Of a stretch of DNA of 64,000 nt, positions 51,453 through 61,152 are shown in pieces; the first letter of the stretch is position 1, and each line of letters starts with the position of its first letter. The position numbers were made by a program, and so were the translations under genes. The stretch comes from Sagittula sp048553715. Its GTDB lineage: Bacteria > Pseudomonadota > Alphaproteobacteria > Rhodobacterales > Rhodobacteraceae. The notes below the pieces were generated by a model. That model was not told the origin of the DNA, ran no database searches, and worked only from the letters and a program-made list of their open reading frames with translations. The stretch lies in the NCBI RefSeq assembly GCF_048553715.1, contig NZ_JBLZNC010000002.1:1-64000 (forward strand). The letters run 5' to 3'.

Positions 51453-53489
51453 ATGACCCAAGACCCCCTTGTGATCTTTACCCCCTCTGGCAAGCGGGGG
51501 CGTTTTGCCAAAGGCACGCCGGTTCTGACCGCCGCCCGCCAGCTTGGCGTGGATCTGGATTCCGTCTGTGGCGGGCGCGGCATCTGTTCCAAATGTCAGG
51601 TGCAGCCCAGCTATGGGGATTTCTCCAAACACGGAGTGTCCGTGGCCGATGACGCGCTGTCGGATCGCAACGCGGTCGAGGATCGCTATGACCGGGTGCG
51701 CGGGCTGAAACCGGGCCGTCGTCTGGGTTGTCAGGCCACGGTGCAGGGCGATGTGGTCATCGACGTCCCCCCCGAAAGTCAGGTCCACCGGCAGGTGGTG
51801 CGCAAGGCGGCGTCTGACAAACCGATCACCATGGACCCCGCCACCCGCCTTTACTACGTCGAGGTGGCAGAGCCCGACATGCACGACCCCACCGGCGATC
51901 TGCAACGGCTGGCTGCAGCCCTGCGCGACCAATGGGGCATCGCCGACGTCACCCTCTCGCCCGCCCTGCTTCCCAGTTTGCAAAAACACCTGCGCAAGGG
52001 CGGCTGGACCGTCACAGCCGCGCTGCACACCCCCCACACCGGCGCCACACCGCAGATCATCGCCCTGTGGCCCGGCCTGCACGAGGGGGGCATCTACGGG
52101 CTGGCCATCGACCTTGGGTCGACCACGGTGGCGGCGCATCTGACGAACCTCGACACCGGGGCGGTCATTGCCTCCAGCGGGATCATGAACCCGCAGATCC
52201 GCTTTGGCGAGGATCTGATGTCGCGCGTCTCCTACGCCATGATGAACCCCGGCGGCGAGGTCGAGATGACCCGCGCCGTGCGCGAGGCCATCGACACGCT
52301 GACCCAAGACATCGCCCGCGACGGCGGCATCGACCCCGAACTGATTGTCGAGACCGTCTTTGTCTGCAATCCGGTGATGCACCACCTTTTGCTGGGGATT
52401 GATCCGGTGGAACTGGGACAGGCGCCTTTTGCGCTGGCCACCTCGGACGCGCTGAACCTCTCGGCGCGCGACATCGGCCTGCAGGCCTTGCCACACAGCG
52501 CGCAGATCTACGTGCTGCCCTGTATCGCGGGCCATGTGGGGGCCGATGCCGCCGCCGTCGCCCTGTCCGAGCGTCCCGATCAGGCGCAGGAGCTGACGCT
52601 GATTGTCGACGTGGGCACTAACGCGGAAATACTGCTCGGCGATGGCACCCGCACGCTGGCTTGTTCCTCGCCCACCGGACCGGCCTTTGAGGGGGCGCAG
52701 ATTTCGTCAGGCCAGCGCGCCGCCCCCGGCGCGATCGAGGCTATCCGCATTGATCCCGTCACCAAAGAGCCGCGCTTTCGCGTCATCGGCTGTGATCTGT
52801 GGTCGGACGAGGACGGCTTTGTCCTGCAAACCGCCCAAACCGGCATCACCGGCATCTGCGGATCGGGCATCATCGAGGCGGTGGCCGAAATGCGCATCGC
52901 CGGACTGCTGGATGCCTCGGGGCTTATTGGCGGGGCGGAGGCCACCGGCACGGCGCGCTGCCAGCCCACGGGGCGCACCCATGAATACCTCATCCATGAC
53001 GGCACCGCCGAAGGCGGTCCGCGCATCACCGTCACCCAAGGCGACATTCGCGCCATCCAGCTGGCGAAATCGGCGCTTTATGCGGGGGCGCGGCTGCTGA
53101 TGGACACGCGCGGCACCGATACGGTGGCGCAGGTCGTGTTGGCGGGGGCCTTTGGCGCGCATATCTCGCCGCTGCATGCGATGGTGTTGGGCATGATCCC
53201 CGATGTGCCGCTGGACCGTGTGACCAGCGCGGGCAATGCCGCAGGCCACGGGGCGCGCATCGCGCTGTGTTCCCTGACCGCCCGCCGCGAGATCGAGGCT
53301 CTGGTCCACAAGATCACAAAGGTCGAAACCGCGATCGAGCCGAAGTTTCAGGAACATTTCGTCAACGCAAACGCCATCCCGCATGCCACGGACCCGTTCC
53401 CGAACCTGCTGACAGAGGTCACCCTGCCCGATGTCAGCTTTAACGCCGGGACCGAGGACAAGGGCGGCCGCCGACGCAGACGCCGTTGA
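51453..53489 (+). CDS. RACo/RamA-like corrinoid-protein activator (2Fe-2S plus ASKHA domain)
   Basis: The 678-residue protein has an N-terminal 2Fe-2S ferredoxin domain (Cys39, Cys45, Cys48 and Cys93, CGGRGICSKC and LGCQ) and an ASKHA ATPase-like domain after about 220 (GLAIDLGSTTVAAHL, VDVGTNAEI, GAFGAHIS). Such proteins use ATP to reduce inactive Co(II) corrinoid proteins in B12 methyltransferase systems. It ends with a run of Arg. No corrinoid protein or MttB-type methyltransferase is in the window, so the partner is elsewhere. AGGAG precedes the ATG at 51453. Confidence 0.88.
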   Translation: MTQDPLVIFTPSGKRGRFAKGTPVLTAARQLGVDLDSVCGGRGICSKCQVQPSYGDFSKHGVSVADDALSDRNAVEDRYDRVRGLKPGRRLGCQATVQGDVVIDVPPESQVHRQVVRKAASDKPITMDPATRLYYVEVAEPDMHDPTGDLQRLAAALRDQWGIADVTLSPALLPSLQKHLRKGGWTVTAALHTPHTGATPQIIALWPGLHEGGIYGLAIDLGSTTVAAHLTNLDTGAVIASSGIMNPQIRFGEDLMSRVSYAMMNPGGEVEMTRAVREAIDTLTQDIARDGGIDPELIVETVFVCNPVMHHLLLGIDPVELGQAPFALATSDALNLSARDIGLQALPHSAQIYVLPCIAGHVGADAAAVALSERPDQAQELTLIVDVGTNAEILLGDGTRTLACSSPTGPAFEGAQISSGQRAAPGAIEAIRIDPVTKEPRFRVIGCDLWSDEDGFVLQTAQTGITGICGSGIIEAVAEMRIAGLLDASGLIGGAEATGTARCQPTGRTHEYLIHDGTAEGGPRITVTQGDIRAIQLAKSALYAGARLLMDTRGTDTVAQVVLAGAFGAHISPLHAMVLGMIPDVPLDRVTSAGNAAGHGARIALCSLTARREIEALVHKITKVETAIEPKFQEHFVNANAIPHATDPFPNLLTEVTLPDVSFNAGTEDKGGRRRRRR

Positions 53490-53490
53490 C

Positions 53491-53742
53491 TTACTGGTCG
53501 TTGTTGCGCGCCTCGCGCGCGGCACGGCGCGCCTGACGGATGCGGCGCTGCTCGGCCTTGGCCTTCTGGCGGGACTGGTCCGCCTCCATATCCATATTGT
53601 CGGCCATCTGGTTGGCGTAAGGGTCGCGCGACTGCCCCTGCCGTGGCTGCCCCATACGGTCCATGCCCGCCTTCACGCCGCGATTGACGAATTGGCGGAT
53701 CACCTGATTGACGACCATGCGGATGATACGGTCCAAGTTCAT
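53491..53742 (-). CDS. Small basic protein, unknown
   Basis: The 83-residue protein has an amphipathic N terminus (NLDRIIRMVVNQVIRQFVNRGVK) and a highly charged tail with many Arg, Ala and Gln (about 55-80) that may form a coiled coil or bind nucleic acid. AGGAGGT, an ideal ribosome site, lies five bases before the ATG, so it is well translated. It faces the RACo-like gene with only one base between stops. No family is recognised. Confidence 0.6.
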   Translation of the reverse strand: MNLDRIIRMVVNQVIRQFVNRGVKAGMDRMGQPRQGQSRDPYANQMADNMDMEADQSRQKAKAEQRRIRQARRAAREARNNDQ

Positions 53743-53797
53743 GCCTACCTCCTGTCACTGGCCACGCGGGATGCGCACCGGTTCTGATATGGTGCCT

Positions 53798-53819
53798 CGG
53801 GGTGGTCGAAACCACCCCG
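53798..53819 (-). terminator. Hairpin after scpB
   Basis: CGGGGTGGT and ACCACCCCG form a perfect 9-bp stem with a four-base loop, 66 bases beyond scpB. There is no T run on the minus strand, so termination is uncertain. Confidence 0.4.
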
Positions 53820-53884
53820 CCCCGGCTTTGCGCCTGTATCCCGCAACAATATGCCGATTTTTTGGCAAATCTCGGGGAATGTTC

Positions 53885-54535
53885 CTAGTCCTCGAACAAT
53901 TCCGACTGGCCCTCGCCTGCTTCTGCCGCATCGGGGTCCTCGTCCTCGCGCCCGACCGCCCCCAAAGGCGAGGGACGGTTGTCCAACAGACCGGCGGCGC
54001 GCAGATCCGCAAGCCCCGGCAGATCCCGCGCGCTTTCCAGCCCGAAGTGGTCCAGAAAGGTCTGCGTCACCACAAAGGTCACAGGCCGCCCCGGCGTCAT
54101 GCGCCGACGCCCGAAGCGGATCCAGTCCATCTCCAGCAGTTGATCCACCGTGCCGCGCGACACCGCGACGCCGCGAATTTCCTCGATCTCGGCGCGGGTG
54201 ACCGGCTGGTGATAGGCGATGATCGCCAGCGTCTCGACCGCCGCGCGCGACAGCTTACGCGTCTCGGTGACCTCGCGGCTCATGAGAAACCCAAGATCCG
54301 AGGCCGTGCGAATGGCCCATGCATCGCCCACACGCACCACCTGCACACCCCGCCCTTCGTAGCGTTTGCGCAGATAGACCAGCGCCTCTGCCGGATCGCA
54401 GCCATGCGGCATCCGGTCGCCAAGCTCCTTGACCGTCACCGGCTCTGCGCTGGCGAACAAGATGGCCTCGACCATGCGTTCCTGTTCCGCCATGGGCGGC
54501 GCCTCGAACAGGCTGTCACGGGGCGTGTCTGTCAT
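53885..54535 (-). CDS. scpB: Segregation and condensation protein B
   Basis: The 216-residue protein joins ScpA and SMC in the condensin that compacts and segregates the chromosome. It has the tandem winged-helix pattern: MVEAILFASAEPVTVKELGDRM in the first and LSRAAVETLAIIAYHQPVTRAEIEEIRGVAVSRGTVDQLLE in the second. The acidic C terminus ends in LFED. Its ATG overlaps the scpA stop by four bases. It is the last gene of the argS-to-scpB run. Confidence 0.95.
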   Translation of the reverse strand: MTDTPRDSLFEAPPMAEQERMVEAILFASAEPVTVKELGDRMPHGCDPAEALVYLRKRYEGRGVQVVRVGDAWAIRTASDLGFLMSREVTETRKLSRAAVETLAIIAYHQPVTRAEIEEIRGVAVSRGTVDQLLEMDWIRFGRRRMTPGRPVTFVVTQTFLDHFGLESARDLPGLADLRAAGLLDNRPSPLGAVGREDEDPDAAEAGEGQSELFED

Positions 54536-55323
54536 TCGCGCTCTTCCTTTCTGCGCAGCTGGATCGGGGCAAAGGTGTCCTCTTGCCGGATTTCCAGATG
54601 CCCCTCTTTGACCAGTTGCAACGAGGCCGCAAAGGTCGCCGCCGTGGCCGAGCGCCACATGGTGTCATCCTCGCCCCAACCCACCGGCAGATAAGACGCG
54701 ATATCCGTCCATGCGCCTGCAAAGCCGATCATGCCGCGCATCCGCTCCAACGCCTGCTCCATGGTGAACACCTTGTCCCGGTCCATCACAAAGGGGCGGA
54801 ATTCATCGCGGGTGCGGATACGTGCATAGCCCTGCATCAGATCCAGCAGTGTTGCGGTATAGACCACCTTGCGCGTGGGCTGCATGTCCTCTGGCACGCC
54901 ACGGGCAAAGAAATCACGCCCCTTCTGGTCCCGCGCCATCAGCTTGGCCGCAGCCTCGCGCATGGCCTGAAGCCGTTCCAGCTGATAGGCCAGATGCGCG
55001 GCCAGATCCTCGCCCGAGGGGCCATCTTCGCTGGGATCGGGGGGCAGCAACAGCCGCGATTTCAGAAACGCCAGCCACGCCGCCATCACCAGATAATCCG
55101 CCGCGAGCTCAATGCGCAGCGCCTTGGCCTTTTCCACAAAGGCCAGATATTGCTGCGCCAGGGCCAGAACACTGATCGCGCGCAGATCGACCTTCTGGGT
55201 GCGCGCCATGTTCAGCAACAGATCCAGCGGCCCCTCAAAGCCGTCCACATCCACCACCAAAGCCTCCGCCGCCATGCGGTCGGCGACAGACAACGGCAGT
55301 TGCGGTTCGGCTTCGTCAGACAT
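54532..55323 (-). CDS. scpA: Segregation and condensation protein A
   Basis: The 263-residue kleisin bridges the SMC heads. The N-terminal FEGPLDLLLNMARTQKVDLRAISVLALAQQYL block is the ScpA signature; the C-terminal winged helix binds SMC. An ATG at 55323 and a GTG at 55329 are both possible; the ATG has GGGAT upstream. It overlaps scpB and starts 25 bases after nagZ. Confidence 0.95.
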   Translation of the reverse strand: MSDEAEPQLPLSVADRMAAEALVVDVDGFEGPLDLLLNMARTQKVDLRAISVLALAQQYLAFVEKAKALRIELAADYLVMAAWLAFLKSRLLLPPDPSEDGPSGEDLAAHLAYQLERLQAMREAAAKLMARDQKGRDFFARGVPEDMQPTRKVVYTATLLDLMQGYARIRTRDEFRPFVMDRDKVFTMEQALERMRGMIGFAGAWTDIASYLPVGWGEDDTMWRSATAATFAASLQLVKEGHLEIRQEDTFAPIQLRRKEERE

Positions 55324-55348
55324 CAACACATCCCGATGCGGGCAAGGT

Positions 55349-56329
55349 TCAGGCGATCAAGCGGTCAAATTCCGCATTGAGCGCGGCGATGTCAATATCG
55401 TCTGGTGCCTGACGCGCGGCCAGCGCCGCCTCGGCGCGGGTTTGTGCCGCGCCGTCCATGGTCCCGCAGTCGGCCCAGATGGACTGCATCTCCGCCAGAT
55501 CGCCGTTGCAGTGCAACACCAGATCACAGCCCGCAGCCCGTGCCGCGACGCCGCGTTCGGCCACGCTGCCTGACAGCGCCTCCATGCTGATGTCATCGGT
55601 CATCAGCAGCCCGTCAAACCCGATCAGCTTGCGGATCACATCCACCATCACCGGCGAGACCGTCGCAGGACGCGGGTCGATCGCCTCGAACACCAGATGG
55701 GCGGACATGCCCAGCGGCAGATCGTTCAGCGCCTTGAAAGGGGCGAAATCCACCGCCTCCAGCGCGTCCGGGGCGGCATTCACGCGCGGCAGGTCCTTGT
55801 GGCTGTCCAGCGTGCCCAGCCCGTGACCGGGCATGTGCTTCATCACCGGCAAGACGCCCCCCGCCATCAGCCCGTCAGCCACCGCCCGCCCATGCAGGGC
55901 AACGGTTGCCGCATCCGTGCCATAGCATCGGTTGCGCAGAATGGCGTGGGTCTGGTCGCGCGCCACATCCAGCGTGGGGATGCAATTGCCGTCGATCCCC
56001 AGCGCGCGCAGCTCATACGCGATCAGCCGCGCCCGCAGCCAAAAGGCGCGCGCCCCAAGCGCGGCATCCTCCAAAGGCGGGCGGAATTCGCGGGCCAGGG
56101 GCGCGCGCAGCCGCTGCACGCGGCCACCTTCCTGATCAATAAACACCGGCGCGTCATGCCCTGCCGCCATGCGCATCTCGTCACACAGGGCGCGGATCTG
56201 ATCCGCAGTGTCCAGATTGCGGGCAAACAGGATAAACCCGAAGGGGCGCGCCTGCGCAAACAGCGCCTTTTCCTCGGCGCTCAGACGCAGGCCCGCGCAA
56301 CCAAAGATGGCCGCGCCGAAACGGCTCAT
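55349..56329 (-). CDS. nagZ: Beta-N-acetylhexosaminidase
   Basis: The 326-residue glycoside hydrolase family 3 enzyme removes GlcNAc from muropeptides during cell-wall recycling in the cytoplasm. FIDQEGGRVQRLR, KHMPGHG (the catalytic-loop His region) and the nucleophile Asp in LMTDDISMEAL are present; no signal peptide is seen. Its ATG overlaps the SPOR gene stop by four bases (ATGA). Confidence 0.94.
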   Translation of the reverse strand: MSRFGAAIFGCAGLRLSAEEKALFAQARPFGFILFARNLDTADQIRALCDEMRMAAGHDAPVFIDQEGGRVQRLRAPLAREFRPPLEDAALGARAFWLRARLIAYELRALGIDGNCIPTLDVARDQTHAILRNRCYGTDAATVALHGRAVADGLMAGGVLPVMKHMPGHGLGTLDSHKDLPRVNAAPDALEAVDFAPFKALNDLPLGMSAHLVFEAIDPRPATVSPVMVDVIRKLIGFDGLLMTDDISMEALSGSVAERGVAARAAGCDLVLHCNGDLAEMQSIWADCGTMDGAAQTRAEAALAARQAPDDIDIAALNAEFDRLIA

Positions 56330-57333
56330 CGTGTGACCACCGGAATGCAGTCGACTTTCTCTGCCACAAAGGCTGCGCAGAAGCGGCGCGCATCGGCCAG
56401 ATCCACGAACCCTTCGGCACGCAGACGATAGAACGTCCGGCCACCGGATTGCGCCTGCTGGATCACGCGGCCTTTGCCATCAAGGAAATCACCAAAGCGG
56501 GTTTCCAGACGCGTCCATTCGCTGCGCGCGGTCTCGGCACTGTCAAAGGCACCGATCTGCACCAGACGGGTCCCCGCAGGCAGGCTCGACGGATCGATCT
56601 CGCGCGTGGCCGAAGACGCCGCAGCGACCACCGTCGCATCCACCTGCCCGACCGAGGCAAGCTGCAGCCCCGAGGGCCGTGTCTTGGGCCGCAGCGAGCG
56701 CGGCAGGCCCGGCCCCAGATCGGCGGTGATCTCGGGGGTGTCGGTGATCTCTTCCACCAGCGCATCCGCCCCGGCAGAGCTTACGTCCTGCGCATTGGCA
56801 AAGGGGCTGTCTGCGGCGGGCGTGTGCTCCGGCAGATCGGACAGCGGTTCGTTGTCGGCGGCGATCTGCGCGGCCAGTGCCAAAATGGGGTTGTCCTCGG
56901 CCAGCGGGTCCGCCTCGGTCGCGCCGTTGGTCAGCGACACCTCAACCGGCTGCTGTGCAGGCTCGTCGATGGGCACCATGGCGTTGGCGGCCACGTCCTC
57001 GGCCGCAAGGCCCGCCGGCACCGGCGCCAGCAGCAACTGGTCCGCCGGCCCTTCGGCCGCGCCCAGACCGGCCACTGCGTTCACCGCCAGCCCTTGGTGG
57101 TCTGCCAATGTGCCGCCGGGGTTTTCCGGTGCCACGCGCATCGGCCCTGCCATCGCCTGCACCACCGGCACGCCACTGACGTCGCGTGACATGACACCGT
57201 AGCCCCAGACACCGACGCCCACGACCAAGGCCAGCGATGCAACCGCGCCCGCCATATTGGTCAGCGACGCGGTTTTGCCAACGCTTGAAGACACGGGGGC
57301 CTGATACCCCCCATCATAGGTGTAATCCGCCAT
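56326..57333 (-). CDS. SPOR-domain membrane protein
   Basis: The 335-residue protein has one transmembrane helix (about 28-47) after a short cytoplasmic start, a long Ala/Pro/Asp/Glu-rich periplasmic linker, and a C-terminal SPOR domain (about 255-333, RLVQIGAFDSAETARSEW...GRTFYRLRAEGF). SPOR domains bind glycan strands stripped of stem peptides at the division site. The ATG at 57333 has GAGGC upstream. It sits between argS and nagZ, the usual order in this group. Confidence 0.88.
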   Translation of the reverse strand: MADYTYDGGYQAPVSSSVGKTASLTNMAGAVASLALVVGVGVWGYGVMSRDVSGVPVVQAMAGPMRVAPENPGGTLADHQGLAVNAVAGLGAAEGPADQLLLAPVPAGLAAEDVAANAMVPIDEPAQQPVEVSLTNGATEADPLAEDNPILALAAQIAADNEPLSDLPEHTPAADSPFANAQDVSSAGADALVEEITDTPEITADLGPGLPRSLRPKTRPSGLQLASVGQVDATVVAAASSATREIDPSSLPAGTRLVQIGAFDSAETARSEWTRLETRFGDFLDGKGRVIQQAQSGGRTFYRLRAEGFVDLADARRFCAAFVAEKVDCIPVVTR

Positions 57334-57414
57334 CTCTGCCTCGTGTTCCCCCTTTGGACACAAGGCCCAAAGGGTGGTTCTGCTCGTTCCGAAGCCCCGG
57401 CGGCGCGCCTTATA

Positions 57415-59160
57415 TCAGCGCATTTCCTCGACCGGGGTTACGCCCAAAATACCAAGACCTGCCGAAATCACAACCGCCGTGGCACGTGCAAGGGCGATTT
57501 TTGCCTGTGTGGCCTCAGGCGTGGCCTGAATGAAACGCAATTCGGGGCGGTCGTTGCCCGCGTTCCACAAACCGTGCAGCTCTGCGGCCAGTTCGGACAG
57601 GTAGGTGGCGATGCGGTGCGGCTCGTGCGTGCGGGCAGCGATTTCCACCAGACGCGGCCATTCCGCCAGCTTGCCCACAAGCGCCAGCTCGGCAGGATCG
57701 CTCAATCCCGACAGGTCTTGCGCCGCCAGCGTGGCATCATCAACCGCCACATTCTGCTCGGCCACGGCCTTGCGCAGCACGCTGCAAATCCGCGCGTGGG
57801 CGTATTGCACGTAAAAGACGGGGTTTTCCTTGGACTGCTCGACCACCTTGTCAAAGTCGAAATCCAGCGGCGCATCGGATTTCCGCGTCAGCATGTGGAA
57901 CCGTGCCACGTCCGGCCCGACCATGTCCACCAGATCACGCAGGGTGATAAAGGTCCCTGCCCGCTTGGACATCTTGAACGGCTCGCCGTTCTTGAACAGC
58001 TTCACAAGCTGGATCAGCTTGATGTCCAGCGGTACACGGTCCTCGGACAGCGCTTTGACCACGGCCTTAAGCCGTTTGACATAGCCGCCGTGATCGGCAC
58101 CAAAGATGTTGATCAGCAGGTCATAACCGCGCTGCACCTTGTCGTAGTGATAAGCGATATCCGGCGCGAAATAGGCCCATGAGCCATCTGCCTTGGCCAC
58201 GGGGCGGTCCTCGTCATCACCGAAATCGGTGGACTTGAACAGCCACTGCTCACGCTCTTCCCAATCCTCGTCGGCCTTGCCCTTGGGCTTGGGCAGCGTG
58301 CCCCAATAGACCAGACCCATCTCCTTGAGCCGGTCGATGATCTCCTCGATGCGGCCCGTGCCATACAGCGACTTTTCCGAAAAGAAGTAATCCATCCGCA
58401 CACCAAGCGCGGCAAGGTCGTCTCGGATCAGATCCATCATCGCCTCGGTCGCGAAGACCCGCACATCCGCCAGCCAGACGCTTTCATCAGCGCCGACATA
58501 GGCATCGCCGACCTTGGCCTTGAGCGCCTCACCCACGGGGACCAGATAGTCGCCGGGATAGGTGCCATCGGCGAATTCCACCTCTTGGCCGTGCGCCTCA
58601 AGGTAGCGCAGGTAGACAGACCGTGCCAGCACATCGACCTGCGCGCCACCGTCGTTGATGTAGTATTCGCGCGTCACGTCATAGCCTGCATAGGCCAGCA
58701 GACCGGCCATCGCGTCGCCCACGATGGCGCCACGGGCGTGGCCCACGTGCATCGGCCCCGTCGGGTTGGCCGAGACATATTCCACGTTGACCTTCTCGCC
58801 CTGCCCCATGGCAGACCGGCCATATTCCGTGCCCGCCGTCAGGATCGCGCCGGGCAGCTTTTGCCAGACCGTCTGTTCCAGCCGCAGGTTCAAGAACCCT
58901 GGCCCCGCCACATCGGCGCTGGCGATCCGGTCGTCGGCCGCCAGCTTGGCGGCCAAGGCTTCGGCGATATCGCGCGGCTTGGCCTTGGCGGGCTTGGCCA
59001 GCACCATCGCGGCGTTGGTCGCCATATCGCCGTGCAGCGGATCGCGCGGCGGCTCGGTCGTGACCGGATCGGTGTTCAGCCCCTCGGGCAGAACACCCTC
59101 TCGGGTCAGCTGTGCAATCGCATCAAGGACAAGCGCGCGGATATCGGCAAAGAGGTTCAT
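57415..59160 (-). CDS. argS: Arginine--tRNA ligase
   Basis: The 581-residue class I synthetase charges tRNA-Arg. The HIGH motif appears as NPTGPMHVGHARGA and the KMSKS motif as FKMSKRAGT. An N-terminal Add1 domain precedes the HIGH motif and the C-terminal DALR anticodon domain ends in the usual RLA-type region. It starts with ATG at 59160. It heads the argS, SPOR, nagZ, scpA, scpB run and lies 81 bases upstream of the SPOR gene. Confidence 0.97.
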   Translation of the reverse strand: MNLFADIRALVLDAIAQLTREGVLPEGLNTDPVTTEPPRDPLHGDMATNAAMVLAKPAKAKPRDIAEALAAKLAADDRIASADVAGPGFLNLRLEQTVWQKLPGAILTAGTEYGRSAMGQGEKVNVEYVSANPTGPMHVGHARGAIVGDAMAGLLAYAGYDVTREYYINDGGAQVDVLARSVYLRYLEAHGQEVEFADGTYPGDYLVPVGEALKAKVGDAYVGADESVWLADVRVFATEAMMDLIRDDLAALGVRMDYFFSEKSLYGTGRIEEIIDRLKEMGLVYWGTLPKPKGKADEDWEEREQWLFKSTDFGDDEDRPVAKADGSWAYFAPDIAYHYDKVQRGYDLLINIFGADHGGYVKRLKAVVKALSEDRVPLDIKLIQLVKLFKNGEPFKMSKRAGTFITLRDLVDMVGPDVARFHMLTRKSDAPLDFDFDKVVEQSKENPVFYVQYAHARICSVLRKAVAEQNVAVDDATLAAQDLSGLSDPAELALVGKLAEWPRLVEIAARTHEPHRIATYLSELAAELHGLWNAGNDRPELRFIQATPEATQAKIALARATAVVISAGLGILGVTPVEEMR

Positions 59161-59210
59161 CGGTCAGGCTCCAAAACTTGATGCCCCCTCTACCACGCCC
59201 CGCGCCGGAT

Positions 59211-61121
59211 TCAACCGTCCTGCGCAGGCGGTGTGGGCGCTGTTGTGCCTGCGTTGGACTGGCTGGCGATCTTGGCCTCGCGCGCCTCGCGGGCGTCCTC
59301 GCCGCTTTTGCGTTCGGGACGCGCCGGTCCGATCGACAGGATTTTCATGCCGACACGGTCCTGCGGGGTCTCGTCAGGGGCCAGAAAGCGCAGCCGCCCG
59401 CCGGGGCCAAGCTCGGCCAAGGCCACCGCCTCTGGCAATTTGGCGCGCCAGTCGTCCAGCCGGTATTCCTCGGACAGAGTGGAGACGCGGAATTCATCCC
59501 CCCCGGCAATCTGGGCGTTGGCCTCCATATAGGTCTGGTGCAGCGCCAGCGGTTTGCCCCCCAAAGTCGCAGGCAAAGCATGCCGGGTCGAGGTCTGCTT
59601 GACCCGTTTGAGCTGAAAGATGTTGTCGCGCCCCAGTTCCGGCGCAAGGTCGGTGGCCACCAGCGTGTTGTAGGGATCGTTCTCCGAGGCGCAGATCAGC
59701 TTTTCATAGGCCATCAGCTCCACCCGCTCCTCTGCCGCCTCCGACAGGATATCGCCAAAGAACACCGGCACACCGGCCTCGCGGGCACTGCGCAGCCGCG
59801 CATGGTTGGTGTCCGCGATCATCACCGGCAGCTCCATCTTTTTCAACGCCACCGCCAGTTCCACCGACCAGCGCGAGCCGCCAAGGATCAGCACACCGGG
59901 TTTCTCGCCCGCGCTCAGCCCCAGCAGCCGCGCAAAAGGTGTCAGCGTAAAGCCGTGCAGGACCACCGTCGCCGCCACCAGCACAAAGGCCAGCGGCGCG
60001 ATCCGTTCCCCGTCCGAGATCCCCAGACCGGCCAGCCGTTCGCCAAACAGCCCCGCCACCGCCACCAGCACCACGCCGCGCGGTCCGGTAAAGGCCACCA
60101 ACAGACGCTCTTTCCACGGCACGTTGGTCAGCGCCAGCGCGATCAGCACCGGCAAGGGCCGCGCCACCAGAATGACCACCGCCACAAAGGCAAAGGCCCG
60201 CCAGTCCAGCACCGCAAGCCGCTCAAACGACATGCCCGCCGCCAGCAGGATAAACACGCCCGACACCAACAGGACGGTGGCGTGCTCCTTGAAGCGGTAC
60301 AGCTCGGTAAAGCTGGGCAGGCCCGCATTGGCGATCCACAACCCCATCAGCGTCACCGCCAACAACCCGCTTTCATGCAAAACGGAATCGGACAGCGCAA
60401 AAACGCCAAGCAAAACAACAAACAACACCGGAACCTTCATGTACTCCGGCACAAAGCCGCGCTTGAAGGATTGCGCGATGCCAGCCCCCGCAGCCAAGCC
60501 CAGAACGCTGGCCACGCCGATGCCGATCAACAGTTCCTGCACCGCGTGACCTGCGCCGGTGGCGGTCTGCGCGACCACCACGACCTCGAACGCCAGCACG
60601 GCGGCCAGCGCGCCCACAGGGTCGTTGACGATGGCCTCCCACTGGAGCAACGCCGCCGGACGCCGCGCCAGTTTTGCCTGCCGCAACAACGGCGCGATCA
60701 CTGTCGGGCCGGTCACGATCATGATGCCACCAAACACCGCCGACGACGCCCAGCTGAGCCCCGCCACAAAATGCAGCGCACAGGCAGAGGCCAGCCACCC
60801 AAGCGGCGCGCCGATCACAACCAGCCGCCGCACCCCTTTGGCCGCGTCGCTCAAGCTGTGGAAATCCAGCGTCAGACCGCCCTCGAACAGGATAATCGCC
60901 ACGGCGATGGCGATCATCGGCGTCAGCATGTCGCCAAACTGCGCCTGCGGGTCCAGCAAGCCCAGCACAGGCCCCACGATCAGACCCGCCGCCAGCATCA
61001 GCACGATCGCCGGCAGCCGCAGCCGCCACGCCAACCACTGACCGCCCACGCCAAGCGCCCCTACAAGGGCAAAGGCCACCACCGGATCCAGCACTCCGGC
61101 TGCGGTTTGCGCTGTCGCCAT
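59211..61121 (-). CDS. Cation:proton antiporter with TrkA-N-type domain
   Basis: The 636-residue protein has about 12 membrane helices over residues 10-400 of the CPA family, with the ion-site segment GPTVIAPLLRQ and EAIVNDPVGALAAVL. A cytosolic Rossmann RCK/TrkA-N domain follows (about 402-520, GVLILGGSRWSVELA, FFGDILSEAAEE). The last 40 residues are disordered and charged. K+/H+ or Na+/H+ exchange is inferred. AGGAG lies six bases before the ATG. A palindrome, CGTTCC-AC-GGAACG (61139-61152), lies just upstream. Confidence 0.85.
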   Translation of the reverse strand: MATAQTAAGVLDPVVAFALVGALGVGGQWLAWRLRLPAIVLMLAAGLIVGPVLGLLDPQAQFGDMLTPMIAIAVAIILFEGGLTLDFHSLSDAAKGVRRLVVIGAPLGWLASACALHFVAGLSWASSAVFGGIMIVTGPTVIAPLLRQAKLARRPAALLQWEAIVNDPVGALAAVLAFEVVVVAQTATGAGHAVQELLIGIGVASVLGLAAGAGIAQSFKRGFVPEYMKVPVLFVVLLGVFALSDSVLHESGLLAVTLMGLWIANAGLPSFTELYRFKEHATVLLVSGVFILLAAGMSFERLAVLDWRAFAFVAVVILVARPLPVLIALALTNVPWKERLLVAFTGPRGVVLVAVAGLFGERLAGLGISDGERIAPLAFVLVAATVVLHGFTLTPFARLLGLSAGEKPGVLILGGSRWSVELAVALKKMELPVMIADTNHARLRSAREAGVPVFFGDILSEAAEERVELMAYEKLICASENDPYNTLVATDLAPELGRDNIFQLKRVKQTSTRHALPATLGGKPLALHQTYMEANAQIAGGDEFRVSTLSEEYRLDDWRAKLPEAVALAELGPGGRLRFLAPDETPQDRVGMKILSIGPARPERKSGEDAREAREAKIASQSNAGTTAPTPPAQDG

Positions 61122-61138
61122 GTCACTCTCCTAAAAAT

Positions 61139-61152
61139 CGTTCCACGGAACG
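61139..61152. promoter_or_regulatory. Palindrome upstream of the antiporter
   Basis: CGTTCC-AC-GGAACG is a perfect 6-bp inverted repeat 18 bases upstream of the antiporter start. Regulator unknown; it could also form a small hairpin in the leader. Confidence 0.35.

Noticed and set aside
50226..52535. 769-residue minus-strand open frame opposite the CoA transferase and RACo-like genes
   Set aside because: It is the complement of two well-supported genes and shows shadow-frame composition without motifs.
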